Shown here in pieces: positions 8,894 to 17,613 of a stretch of DNA of 34,494 nt. Numbering within the stretch: position 1 is the first letter of the stretch; every line of letters begins with the position of its first letter. The position numbers and the translations under genes are program-made. The notes beneath the pieces were generated by a model, which saw only the letters and a list, made by a program, of their open reading frames with translations, had not been told where the DNA came from and ran no database searches. Source of the DNA: Betaproteobacteria bacterium. Lineage in GTDB: Bacteria; Pseudomonadota; Gammaproteobacteria; Burkholderiales; SG8-41. The DNA lies in NCBI GenBank assembly GCA_016183675.1, contig JACPEF010000244.1, positions 1-34,494 on the forward strand. The letters are read 5' to 3'.

Positions 8894-8917
8894 CCCCTCT
8901 CCACGTGTGGAGAGGGG
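8894..8917. repeat. Palindromic repeat CCCCTCTCCA-CGTG-TGGAGAGGGG
   Basis: 10-bp perfect arms with 4-nt centre. Confidence 0.8.
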
Positions 8918-8987
8918 TCGGGGGTGAGGATGGACGTCAAGGAAAAGCAAGACAATTGAACCGCAGTTAGACCGCTTCCGAGATCAA

Positions 8988-9836
8988 ATGCAGATTCCGC
9001 GATACTGGGTCAAAGCCGAAGGCAACAGCCAGACCGGAGACGGTCGCGAGTTGCGGGTGGCGGTTTGGGGGTGGGGCGGTGACAATCCGAGCGCAGAGCG
9101 CGAGGCGAACAACCGTCTACAACGGCTTCTCGAACGGATTCGCCGCGGTGAGCCGTTCCCTGAAAAGTACGCCTACGGTACCCGACCCCTACGGGAGGAA
9201 ATCGTACAGACCCTTGACAAGGGGAACGTGGAGCATCCTGCGGCTGTTGTTACGCGTAATCGATACGGGGCCTTAGTTCTGAATACGGCGCGCCTGTTAT
9301 TCCTGGACATCGACCTCCCGCCGATGACCTTGGGACAGCGCCTGCGCCGGCTGTTCTCTGCGGGACGTGCCGACCCGGCCGACGCAGCACTGACGAAGCT
9401 CCGCGAAGCCCTGGAGCGCTCTCGACGCTCCGCTACCTTTCGGCTGTATAGGACGGCCGCTGGCTTCCGCGCGATCGCGATCGATCGCGACTTTGATCCG
9501 GCAGGACGCGACACCGAAGAACTGATGCGGCTCACCGATACCGACCCCGCATTTGCGCGCCTTTGCCGCGTCCACCAAAGCTTCCGTGCACGCCTGACGC
9601 CCAAGCCCTGGCGTTGCGGTTGCCCATTGCCGCCCGGTCAGCATCCTCGCGAGGAGGGCGACGCGCGGCAACGCTTCGCGGCATGGTGTGGCGCCTACGA
9701 GCAGGCCTCGGCCCGCTTCGCGACCTGCCGCTATGTTGATACGGTGGGCAGCGGGAGACCGAAGGAACGCGCTGCGGAACTCGTCACACTGCACGACCGT
9801 GTGACGCACTCCAGCGAGTCGTTGCCTCTCGCATGA
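8988..9836 (+). CDS. Conserved-looking hypothetical protein
   Basis: MQIPRYWVKAEGNSQTGDGRELRVAVWGWG..., LLFLDIDLPP, FRLYRTAAGFRAIAIDRDFDP, TPKPWRCGCPLPPG; well-composed 282-aa ORF. Confidence 0.75.
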   Translation: MQIPRYWVKAEGNSQTGDGRELRVAVWGWGGDNPSAEREANNRLQRLLERIRRGEPFPEKYAYGTRPLREEIVQTLDKGNVEHPAAVVTRNRYGALVLNTARLLFLDIDLPPMTLGQRLRRLFSAGRADPADAALTKLREALERSRRSATFRLYRTAAGFRAIAIDRDFDPAGRDTEELMRLTDTDPAFARLCRVHQSFRARLTPKPWRCGCPLPPGQHPREEGDARQRFAAWCGAYEQASARFATCRYVDTVGSGRPKERAAELVTLHDRVTHSSESLPLA

Positions 9837-9934
9837 CGAGGAAGCCGCCAAACTCGCGCGCGCAACCGTCGGCGGTGGGCGCTTGCGCTGGCGGGGCTGA
9901 AGCCAGAAGTCGTTAGTTTATCGAGCTTGCAATT

Positions 9935-10137
9935 GCTTGGCGCCTTAGCCGCCTTGGCGGTTCTCTGCGACGGATGAGGGCGGACGGCTGAGAGATGAGG
10001 GTTTTACCCCATTACTGCTTCCTTGGTGTCCTTCGCGTCCTTGGCGGTGAATCTCTTATTATCGTTCTTCCTCCGCGTCCTCCGAGTCCTCAGCGGTGAG
10101 AGGTTTAGCCGTCACTTCGTCACTTCGTCACTTCGTC
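9935..10137. repeat. Cluster of degenerate repeats (CTTGGCGG / CCTCCGCGTCCT / 8-bp TTCGTCAC x3-4)
   Basis: cgccttggcggttctc..., ccttggtgtccttcgcgtccttggcgg..., tcacttcgtcacttcgtcacttcgtcacg abutting the metW stop. Confidence 0.85.
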
Positions 10138-10735
10138 ACGCTCTCTGAAAACGATACACCGCGAGGCTCCCGAGCAGGTTGGGCAGGAACATCACCGCGC
10201 CGCCGTTGCGTATCACGATGCGCTCGAGGATGCGCACGCCGTGCTCGCGGCAGAAGTCCTCGAAGTCCGTGATCGTGCACAGGTGGATGTTGGGCGTTTC
10301 GAACCACTGGTAGGGCAGGTTCTCCGAGACCGGCATGTGTCCCGCGAGGACGTGCAGCCGGTTCCTCCAGTAGCCGAAATTGGGGAAGGTGACGATGCCC
10401 TCGCGCCCGACGCGCAGCATCTCGCCGATGATGCGCTCGCTGTTTCGCACCGCCTGCAGCGTCTGCGAGAGCACCACGTAGTCGAACGAGCGGTCCTCGA
10501 AGTCGGACAGCCCGCGCTCGAGGTCGCCCTGGATCACGTTCACGCCGTTGCTCACGCACGCGAGCACGCTCCCGTCGTCGATCTCGACGCCGTAGCCGGT
10601 GACGCCGCGCTTGCGCGTGAGATACTGGAGCAGCGTGCCGTCGCCGCAGCCGAGGTCGAGCACGCGCGAGCCGGGATGCACCCAATCGGCGATCGCCGCG
10701 AAGTCCGCGCGCTGGATGCCGTTGCTGTTCCTCAT
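10136..10735 (-). CDS. metW: Methionine biosynthesis protein MetW
   Basis: [49 protein letters not shown], directly follows metX. Confidence 0.94.
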   Translation of the reverse strand: MRNSNGIQRADFAAIADWVHPGSRVLDLGCGDGTLLQYLTRKRGVTGYGVEIDDGSVLACVSNGVNVIQGDLERGLSDFEDRSFDYVVLSQTLQAVRNSERIIGEMLRVGREGIVTFPNFGYWRNRLHVLAGHMPVSENLPYQWFETPNIHLCTITDFEDFCREHGVRILERIVIRNGGAVMFLPNLLGSLAVYRFQRA

Positions 10736-11880
10736 ACGGCTACGTCCACTCCGATACGGTCGAAGTAAGCCGCGACCAGGCGGTGGTAGCGCGCATCGTC
10801 AAGCAGGAACGCATCGTGTCCGTGCGGCGCGTCGATCTCGGCGTAGGTGACGTCGCGGCGGTTGTGGAGCAGCGCTTTCACGATCTCGCGCGAGCGCTCG
10901 GAGGAGAACCGCCAGTCGGTGGTGAACGAGATCACGAGGAAGCCCGCCGCGGCCGGCGCGAGCGCCCTCGCGAGATCGCCGCCGTGCTCGAACGCCGGAT
11001 CGAAGTAGTCGAGCACCTTGGTGATGCGCAGGTACGTGTTCGCGTCGAAATACTCGGAGAACCTCCGGCCCTGGTGGCGCAGGTAGGACTCGATCTCGAA
11101 CTCCGGCTCGAATGAATACTGGATCCGGCCGTGCTTCAACTGCCGGCCGAACTTGCTCGCCATCTCGTCGTCCGACAGATAGGTGATGTGCCCGACCATC
11201 CGCGCCACGCGCAGGCCCCGCGTCGGGCGCGCGTGGTGCTCGTAGTAGTGCCCGCCGTGGAAGTCGGGATCGGTGATGATCGCCTGGCGCGCGACCTCGT
11301 TGAAGGCGATGTTCTGCGCCGAGAGGTTGGGGGTGCACGCGATCAGGAGCGCATGGCGCACGCGTTGGGGATAGCTGACGGCCCACTGCAGCGCCTGCAT
11401 CGCGCCGAGGCTCCCGCCCATCACCGCCGCGAACCGGCCGATGCCAAGGTAGTCGGCCAGCCTCGCCTGCGTGGCGACCCAGTCCTCCACCGTCACCACC
11501 GGGAAGTCCGAGCCCCACGGCTTGCCCGTCTTGGGATTGATGCTCTTGGGACCGGTCGAGCCGTGGCAGCCCCCGAGGTTGTTCACGCCCACCACGAAGA
11601 AGCGGTTGGTGTCCACCGGCTTTCCCGGCCCGATCATGTTGTCCCACCAGCCGACGTTGTCCGGGTCGTCGGCGTAGTGGCCGGCGACGTGGTGCGCGGC
11701 GTTGAGGGCGTGGCACGCCAGCACCGCGTTGGTGCGCCCGGCGTTGAGCGTCCCGTAGGTCTCGTAGACGAGCTCGTACTCGTCCACCGCCGCGCCGCAC
11801 TTGAGCCGCACCGGCTCGCTGAATTTCGCGGTCTGCGGTGTAACGATGCCTACCGATCCCGGTGAGATGCCCGTGTCCAC
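10732..11880 (-). CDS. metX: Homoserine O-acyltransferase MetX
   Basis: [52 protein letters not shown] start proposed at 11880 because the ORF-track start lies within the upstream terminator. Confidence 0.94.
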   Translation of the reverse strand: MDTGISPGSVGIVTPQTAKFSEPVRLKCGAAVDEYELVYETYGTLNAGRTNAVLACHALNAAHHVAGHYADDPDNVGWWDNMIGPGKPVDTNRFFVVGVNNLGGCHGSTGPKSINPKTGKPWGSDFPVVTVEDWVATQARLADYLGIGRFAAVMGGSLGAMQALQWAVSYPQRVRHALLIACTPNLSAQNIAFNEVARQAIITDPDFHGGHYYEHHARPTRGLRVARMVGHITYLSDDEMASKFGRQLKHGRIQYSFEPEFEIESYLRHQGRRFSEYFDANTYLRITKVLDYFDPAFEHGGDLARALAPAAAGFLVISFTTDWRFSSERSREIVKALLHNRRDVTYAEIDAPHGHDAFLLDDARYHRLVAAYFDRIGVDVAV

Positions 11881-11893
11881 AGGAGTCCCAGAG

Positions 11894-11931
11894 CAAAAAA
11901 ACAAAACCCGGCGAGCTTGCGCGGGCCGGGT
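11894..11931 (-). terminator. Rho-independent terminator in metX leader
   Basis: Minus strand ACCCGGC-N12-GCCGGGT followed by TTTGTTTTTTT. Confidence 0.85.
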
Positions 11932-11948
11932 CGGAAAAAACCTGAAAT

Positions 11949-12006
11949 GTTTTCTCTTTAGCCGGATTTGTAACGCGCCCGCAAGCTGAAAATCAAATCG
12001 GCGCGG
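11949..12006 (-). ncRNA. SAM-II (SAM-alpha)-like riboswitch aptamer
   Basis: Minus strand CCGCGCCGATTTGATTTTCAGCTTGCGGGCGCGTTACAAATCCGGCTAAAG; P1 CGCGCC/GGCGCG plus GAUUUGA, GCUUGC, GUUA-CAAAU, GCUAAA blocks; upstream of metX. Confidence 0.85.
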
Positions 12007-12021
12007 CGGAAAGCGGGTAGA

Positions 12022-12050
12022 ACGTTACCCGCCGCGGGGCCAATTGTCAA
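12022..12050 (-). promoter_or_regulatory. Sigma-70-like promoter of metX leader
   Basis: TTGACA (12050-12045), 17-bp spacer, TAACGT (12027-12022). Confidence 0.7.
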
Positions 12051-12065
12051 ATCGGCCCCGCAGGG

Positions 12066-12165
12066 GTTCAACGTTCAAGGTTCAAGGTTCAAAGTTCAAG
12101 GTTCAAGGTACAAACCCAGAACGTGGAACTTGGAACTCGGAACCCGGAACTTGGAACCCGGAACG
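12066..12165. repeat. Degenerate heptad repeats (GTTCAAG / GGAACTT)
   Basis: gttcaacgttcaaggttcaaggttcaaagttcaagg ... ggaacttggaactcggaacccggaac. Confidence 0.9.
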
Positions 12166-12169
12166 CGCC

Positions 12170-13900
12170 TCAAGCGTTGAGGCGCTCGAGCAGCGCGTGG
12201 AGCTTTTCCGGGTCGCTGGTGCGCAACATCTTGCGCGCCAGCGGCCTGAGTTTCGAGAGGCTCGATTTGAGGATCACCTGTTTCACGTCGAGCAGGTGCG
12301 CGGTGTGCATCGAATACTGCCGCAGCCCGAAGGCGAGCAGCAGCCGGGTAAGCGATACGTCCCCGGCCATCTCGCCGCACAACGCCACCGGCACCCTGGC
12401 CTTGTCCGCGGTCATGATGACGTGGGCGAGGAGGCTCAGCACGGCCGGGTGCAACGGGTCGTAGAGGTGCGCCACCGTGTCGTCGGTGCGGTCGATCGCC
12501 AGCGTGTACTGGATGAGATCGTTGGTGCCGATCGACAGGAAGTCGAGCTTGCGGATGAACATTCCGAGCGCCAGCGCCGCCGCCGGAACCTCGATCATTC
12601 CCCCCACCCTGACGTCGCGATCGTACGGGATGCCAGCCTCATCGAGACTGTGCTTGGCCAGCCGGATGAGCGCGAGCGTCTGGTCGACCTCGGCCGCGGT
12701 GGCGAGCATCGGGATCAGGATGTTGATGCTGCCATGGTGCGAAGCGCGCAGCATGGCGCGCAGCTGGGTAACGAAGCGCTGCGGCTCGGTCAGGCAGAGA
12801 CGGATCGCGCGCAATCCCAACGCCGGGTTGGTGATGGTGCGCTGCGGCTCGTCGCCGGGCTTGTCGGCGCCGAGATCGTAGGTGCGGATGGTGACCGGCA
12901 TTCCGTCCATCTCCACGGCGACCTTGCGATAGGCCTCGAACTGCTCGTCCTCGTCCGGCAGGTCGGTCCGGTTGAGGAACAGGAACTCGCTGCGGAAGAG
13001 GCCTATACCGGTCGCTCCATTCTCCCTCGCTTCCGCGACGTCCGCCGGCAGCTCGATGTTGGCGTGCAGATCAATCTGCACGCCGTCCAGCGTGACCGCG
13101 CGCCGGTCCCTCAGGCGCTTGAGCTTCTGCCGCCCGATCTCGAACTGGCGCTGGCGCAGCTGGTACTCCGACAGCACCGGCTCGTCGGGGTCCACGATCA
13201 CCACGCCCTCGCTGCCGTCCACGATCAGCATCTCATTCTCGCGGATCAGCTGCCGCGCGGTGTGCAGCGCCACGATGGAGGGAATGGCGAGGCTGCGCGC
13301 CACCACCGCGGTGTGCGAGGTGGTGCCGCCGAGGTCGGTGATGAAGCTCGCGAAATCGTGCTGCTTGAACTGCACCACGTCGGCGGGGGAAAGGTCGCGG
13401 GCGACCAGGATCAGGTCGTGTTCGGCGTCGAGCATGGGCGGGGGCGGGGTATAGCCGGGCTGGCCGGAGAGCACCTTCATCACGCGCTCCACCACCTGGA
13501 TCACGTCGCGCTTCCTCTCGCGCAGATACCCGTCCTCGATCTCGTCGAACTGCGCGAGCAGGGCGTCCATCTGCGCTTTGAGCGCCCACTCCGCGTTGCA
13601 GCACTCGGTTTCGATGATCCTGCGCGGCGCGACCGACAGCGTCGAGTCGTCGAGGATCATCAGATGCAGGTTGATGAAGCCGGCAAATTCCGCCGGCGCG
13701 GTGGCGGGAACGTTGGCGCGCAGCTCTTCGAGCTCCCCGCGCACCCTGCGGATCGCGGCATCAAAACGGGCCGATTCCTCCGGCACGCGGGATTGCGGCA
13801 CCACGTAGCGCGTGACCTCGAGCTTGGCGTGCGATACCCGATGCGCGTGGCCGATGGCGATGCCGCCGGAGACACCGATGCCGTGGATGGTGAAACTCAT
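12170..13900 (-). CDS. ptsI: Phosphoenolpyruvate-protein phosphotransferase (EI)
   Basis: MSFTIHGIGVSGGIAIGHAHR, GGTTSHTAVVARSLAIPSIV, TGIGLFRSEFLFLNR, MIEVPAAAL; start at 13900. Confidence 0.95.
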   Translation of the reverse strand: MSFTIHGIGVSGGIAIGHAHRVSHAKLEVTRYVVPQSRVPEESARFDAAIRRVRGELEELRANVPATAPAEFAGFINLHLMILDDSTLSVAPRRIIETECCNAEWALKAQMDALLAQFDEIEDGYLRERKRDVIQVVERVMKVLSGQPGYTPPPPMLDAEHDLILVARDLSPADVVQFKQHDFASFITDLGGTTSHTAVVARSLAIPSIVALHTARQLIRENEMLIVDGSEGVVIVDPDEPVLSEYQLRQRQFEIGRQKLKRLRDRRAVTLDGVQIDLHANIELPADVAEARENGATGIGLFRSEFLFLNRTDLPDEDEQFEAYRKVAVEMDGMPVTIRTYDLGADKPGDEPQRTITNPALGLRAIRLCLTEPQRFVTQLRAMLRASHHGSINILIPMLATAAEVDQTLALIRLAKHSLDEAGIPYDRDVRVGGMIEVPAAALALGMFIRKLDFLSIGTNDLIQYTLAIDRTDDTVAHLYDPLHPAVLSLLAHVIMTADKARVPVALCGEMAGDVSLTRLLLAFGLRQYSMHTAHLLDVKQVILKSSLSKLRPLARKMLRTSDPEKLHALLERLNA

Positions 13901-13911
13901 TGCGCTCTCGC

Positions 13912-14034
13912 TGTTCCAGGTTCCGAGTTCCGGGTTCAAGGTTCCAAGTCCTGGGTTCCGAGCCGCGAGTTACCGTAAACCCATAACCCTGAACCTTGAA
14001 CTTTGAACCTTGAACTTTGAACCTTGAACCGGAG
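13912..14034. repeat. Degenerate heptad repeats, inverted relative to the 12066-12165 cluster
   Basis: gttccaggttccgagttccggg ... ccttgaactttgaaccttgaactttgaaccttgaacc. Confidence 0.9.
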
Positions 14035-14035
14035 T

Positions 14036-14305
14036 TTACTCGGCTTCCTCGAAACTGCCGGCGATGAGACGGGTGACCGCCTTCATCGCTTCCTGCTCGT
14101 CGGGCCCTTCGGCTTCGACCACCACCTTCGAGCCCCTGGCCGCCGCCAGCATCATCACCCCCATGATGCTCTTGGCGTTGACGCGGCGGCCGTTGCGGTT
14201 CAGCCAGACGCCGCTTTTGAACTGGCCGGCAACCTGCGTCAGCCTGGCCGCGGCCCGGGCGTGCAGCCCGAGTTTGTTGATGATCTCAACTTCCCGTTGC
14301 AGCAT
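14036..14305 (-). CDS. ptsH: Phosphocarrier protein HPr
   Basis: VEIINKLGLHARAAARL (active His), NAKSIMGVMMLAAARGS. Confidence 0.95.
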   Translation of the reverse strand: MLQREVEIINKLGLHARAAARLTQVAGQFKSGVWLNRNGRRVNAKSIMGVMMLAAARGSKVVVEAEGPDEQEAMKAVTRLIAGSFEEAE

Positions 14306-14702
14306 TATTGACGACAAGCGCCGGCATGCGCACCACGCCTTCGCACCCGCCGCTCACGGCCTTGGCGACGATGGTCTGCAGCGGCTGATCGCGGTAATTG
14401 AGGACGCGGATCAGCATGGGGAGATTCACGCCGGCCACCCCTTCGACCCTCCCGGGAACGATGAGTTTGGCGCCGATGTTCGCGGGCGAACCGCCGTACA
14501 TGTCGGAGAGAATCAGCACCCCGTCGCCCTCGTCGAGCTCTTTCACCAGCGCGCGCGCCTGCGGCAGCAGGGTGAAGGGGTCGTCCTGCGCCGTGATGCT
14601 GAGCTGCTTGAGCCGCGGCGGGCGCTTGTTGAGCACGTGGCTCGCGGCATGGATCAGGCTCTCGCCGAGCGTGCCGTGGGTGATGATCAAAATCCCGACC
14701 AT
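14286..14702 (-). CDS. PTS EIIA component, mannose/fructose-type
   Basis: MVGILIITHGTLGESLIHAASHVL, VLILSDMYGGSPANI; start MVGIL at 14702. Confidence 0.9.
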   Translation of the reverse strand: MVGILIITHGTLGESLIHAASHVLNKRPPRLKQLSITAQDDPFTLLPQARALVKELDEGDGVLILSDMYGGSPANIGAKLIVPGRVEGVAGVNLPMLIRVLNYRDQPLQTIVAKAVSGGCEGVVRMPALVVNNAATGS

Positions 14703-14789
14703 GAAAACTGGCCAAGTGCCGGTAATGAAAGTGCAATAGTCTACCCTTTTGCGCTGCACCATGCAGCCGGGCGCCGCAGACCCGTATCT

Positions 14790-14860
14790 TTAACCACGAA
14801 GGACGCGAAGGTCCTTCTTCCCGTCTTCCTTCGCGTCCTTTGTGTCCTTTGTGGTTCAGG
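14790..14860. repeat. Degenerate inverted repeats (AACCACGAAGGACGCGAAGG / CCTTCGCGTCCTTTGTG...GTGGTT)
   Basis: Read directly in the EIIA-gshB gap. Confidence 0.85.
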
Positions 14861-14874
14861 AATTGAGAGGAATC

Positions 14875-15819
14875 TCAGCCGAGTGCCGTTTCGAGGGCGT
14901 CGAGCATCATGCCGGCCACGTTGAAGCCGGTCTGCTCGGTGATTTCCTGGAAGCAGGTGGGGCTGGTGACGTTGACTTCGGTGAGATAGTCGCCGACAAC
15001 GTCGAGTCCCACGAGCAGGAGCCCCTCCTTCTGGAGCGCGGGGCCGAGCGTCTCGGCGATCTCGCGATCGCGCGCGGTGAGTTCGCGCGCAACGCCCGTC
15101 GCGCCTACGGCGAGGTTGCCGCGCGTCTCTCCCGGCTTCGGGATGCGCGCGAGGCAATAGGGCACGGGCTTGCCGGCGATCAGGAGCACGCGCTTGTCAC
15201 CATCGCGGATTTCCGGAATATAGCGCTGCGCCATGACGGTCTTGCGGCCGTGGTGCGTCACGGTCTCGATGATGACATTGACGTTGGGGTCATCGTGCCG
15301 CACGCGGAACACCGAGGCGCCGCCCATGCCGTCGAGCGGCTTCAGGATCACGTCGCGGTGCTCGGCGAGAAACTCGCGCACGAGCTGCTCGCGCCGCGTC
15401 ACGAGGCTCGGCGGGGTGAACCGCGTGAAGCGCGCGATGCCCATCTTCTCGTTCCAGTCCCGGATCCCGCGCGGCCGGTTGAAGACGCGCGCGCCCTCCG
15501 CCTCGGCGAGCTCGAGGAGATAGGTGCTGTAGACATACTCCATGTCGAACGGCGGGTCCTTGCGCATCAGCACCGCGCCGAAATCCCTGAGCGGCACGGT
15601 CGCGGGCTCCTCGGTGCGGTGCCAGTGCGGCTTCTCGCCCGTAAGGTGCAGCCGCCGCGCGCTGCCGTAGACCGTGCCCCCGCGCCACGTGAGGTCCTCC
15701 TGCTCCATCGCGTAGAGCGCGTGCCCGCGCGCGGCCGCCTCGCGCATGATGGCGAAGGTCGTGTCCTTGTAGATCTTGAACGAGTCGAGCGGGTCGACGA
15801 CGAAGGCGAGCTTCATCAA
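14875..15819 (-). CDS. gshB: Glutathione synthetase
   Basis: MKLAFVVDPLDSFKIYKDTTFAIMREAAARGH, LMRKDPPFDMEYVYSTYLLE, PLDGMGGASVFRV, EVNVTSPTCFQEI. Confidence 0.95.
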   Translation of the reverse strand: MMKLAFVVDPLDSFKIYKDTTFAIMREAAARGHALYAMEQEDLTWRGGTVYGSARRLHLTGEKPHWHRTEEPATVPLRDFGAVLMRKDPPFDMEYVYSTYLLELAEAEGARVFNRPRGIRDWNEKMGIARFTRFTPPSLVTRREQLVREFLAEHRDVILKPLDGMGGASVFRVRHDDPNVNVIIETVTHHGRKTVMAQRYIPEIRDGDKRVLLIAGKPVPYCLARIPKPGETRGNLAVGATGVARELTARDREIAETLGPALQKEGLLLVGLDVVGDYLTEVNVTSPTCFQEITEQTGFNVAGMMLDALETALG

Positions 15820-15825
15820 GGAGTG

Positions 15826-15965
15826 AGCCGCAGATGAACGCCGATGAGTGCTAACGGATGCGGGATACGAGATGCGGGATGAGTGCTGAATCTGGTCGCG
15901 GATCGCGGATCACGTATCACGGTTTCGTCTCTGTGTTCTCTGTGATCTCTGTGGCCAAGGCCTTT
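15826..15965. repeat. Degenerate short repeats (CCGCAGATGAACGCCGATGA / ATGCGGGAT / TCTGTGTTCTCTGTGATCTCTGTGG)
   Basis: Read directly between gshA and gshB. Confidence 0.8.
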
Positions 15966-15987
15966 CGGGGTTGAACGTGCCGGCGCT

Positions 15988-17301
15988 TCAGGAACCGGCG
16001 GCGGCGCGCGGCGCGGCGTGTTCCGCAAGTGCGGTTCCGGTCTGTTCGAGCTCGATGGCGGCGGCGAGGAGCGCGAGGCGCGCGATGACGCCGTAGGCAT
16101 AGAAGCGGTTCGGCGGGCAGCCTGGATCATCAGGGTTGGGTGAGGAGCACGGGGCGGCGAAGGCGAGCGGCGCGAACTGCATGCCCGGCGCGTTGAGATT
16201 CTGGTCCTTGCCGCGCTGCGTGTGCACGCGGTAGAAGCCGCCCACCACGAAATGGTCGATCAGGTAGACCACCGGCTCCGCCACCGCGTCGTCCACGCTC
16301 TCGAAGGTGTAGACGCCCTCCTGCACCATCACTTCGTGCACCTCGAGGCCTTCTTTCACCACTGCCATCTTTTTGCGCTGTTTGCGGTTGAGGTCCCGCA
16401 CGTCGGAGGGATCCTTCACTGTCATGATGCCCATGCCGTAGGTGCCGGCGTCGGCCTTGACGATCACGAACGGGTCTTCCTTGATGCCGTATTCGCGGTA
16501 CTTGGCGCGCACGTCCTCGAGGATCTCCGCAACGTATCCCTCGAGGCATTCCTCGCCCTTGCGCTCCTGGAAATTGATCTTGCCGCATTTCTCGAAGTAC
16601 GGATTGATGAGCCAGGGATCGATCCTGATGAGCTGCGCGAACTCCGCGGCCACCTGGCGGTAGGCCTCGAAGTGGTTCGACTTGCGGCGCAACGTCCAGC
16701 CGGCGTGCAGCGGGGGCAGCACCGCCTGCTCGAGGTTCATCAGGATTTCCGGCGTGCCCGCGGAAAGATCGTTGTTGAGCAGCACCACGCACGGGTCGAA
16801 CCCGTCCGCCACCAGCCGGTTGCCGCGGCGCTCGAGGGGCTCGAGCTTGAGCTTGGCGCCGCTCGCGAGCTCGAGCTCGATGGGGCCCGCGACCTCGCGC
16901 AGGAGACTCCCGATGCGCACGTCGAGCCCCGCGTGCCTGAGTATGGTCTGCAGCACGGCGACGTTTTGCAGGTAGAACTGGTTGCGGGTGTGGCTCTCCG
17001 GGATCAGCACCGCGCCCCGGGCATCGGGGCAGACCTTCTCGATCGCCGCCATCGTCGCCTGCACGCACAAGGGGTGGAAGTCCGGATTGAGATTGTTGAA
17101 TCCGCCGGGGAAGAGATTCGTGTCCACCGGCGCGAGCTTGAAGCCGCTGTTCCGCAGGTCCACCGAGCAATAGAACGGCGCGGCGTGCTCCTGCCACCGG
17201 GAGCGCAGCCAGTGCTCGATCGAGGTCATGGAGGCGAGCAGCCCGCGCTCGAGCTCCGGGAGCGGCCCGGTCAAGACGGTGGCGAGTCGCGGGACGGTCA
17301 T
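15988..17301 (-). CDS. gshA: Glutamate-cysteine ligase
   Basis: VDLRNSGFKLAPVDTNLFPGGFNNL, FVIVKADAGTYGMGIMTVKD, adjacent to gshB. Confidence 0.93.
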   Translation of the reverse strand: MTVPRLATVLTGPLPELERGLLASMTSIEHWLRSRWQEHAAPFYCSVDLRNSGFKLAPVDTNLFPGGFNNLNPDFHPLCVQATMAAIEKVCPDARGAVLIPESHTRNQFYLQNVAVLQTILRHAGLDVRIGSLLREVAGPIELELASGAKLKLEPLERRGNRLVADGFDPCVVLLNNDLSAGTPEILMNLEQAVLPPLHAGWTLRRKSNHFEAYRQVAAEFAQLIRIDPWLINPYFEKCGKINFQERKGEECLEGYVAEILEDVRAKYREYGIKEDPFVIVKADAGTYGMGIMTVKDPSDVRDLNRKQRKKMAVVKEGLEVHEVMVQEGVYTFESVDDAVAEPVVYLIDHFVVGGFYRVHTQRGKDQNLNAPGMQFAPLAFAAPCSSPNPDDPGCPPNRFYAYGVIARLALLAAAIELEQTGTALAEHAAPRAAAGS

Positions 17302-17613
17302 GTTCTCCTCGGGGGCGAAGCGTCATATTCTACCGCTGGCGGGGGGGTTCGGCTGCACAGCGTTTGTCGCGCCAAACAACGGATTCTCGCCTGGCGGTGC
17401 GCCGCTGCCGGCGGACGAGGGAAACGAGCAAGCGAAGCAGTTCTGCGACCAGTCAGCGGTCACTGGTCACCGCTCACGCCTTTCAGAAAAACGGGCGTCC
17501 GAAGACGCCCGCAACCACACACTCCCTGATCCGTGCGCGTTGAACGGCGGCTAAATCGTCCGTTCCAACGCGCGCAGTTAAAGCGGCATGAACATGTCCG
17601 CCTTTAACAGACG

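Noticed and set aside
11732-11904. ORF-track TTG start for metX at 11904
   Set aside because: That start lies in the terminator T-run; GTG at 11880 is more plausible
12044-13978. 644-aa plus-strand ORF
   Set aside because: Antisense to ptsI; His/Arg/Val-rich composition typical of shadow ORFs in high-GC DNA
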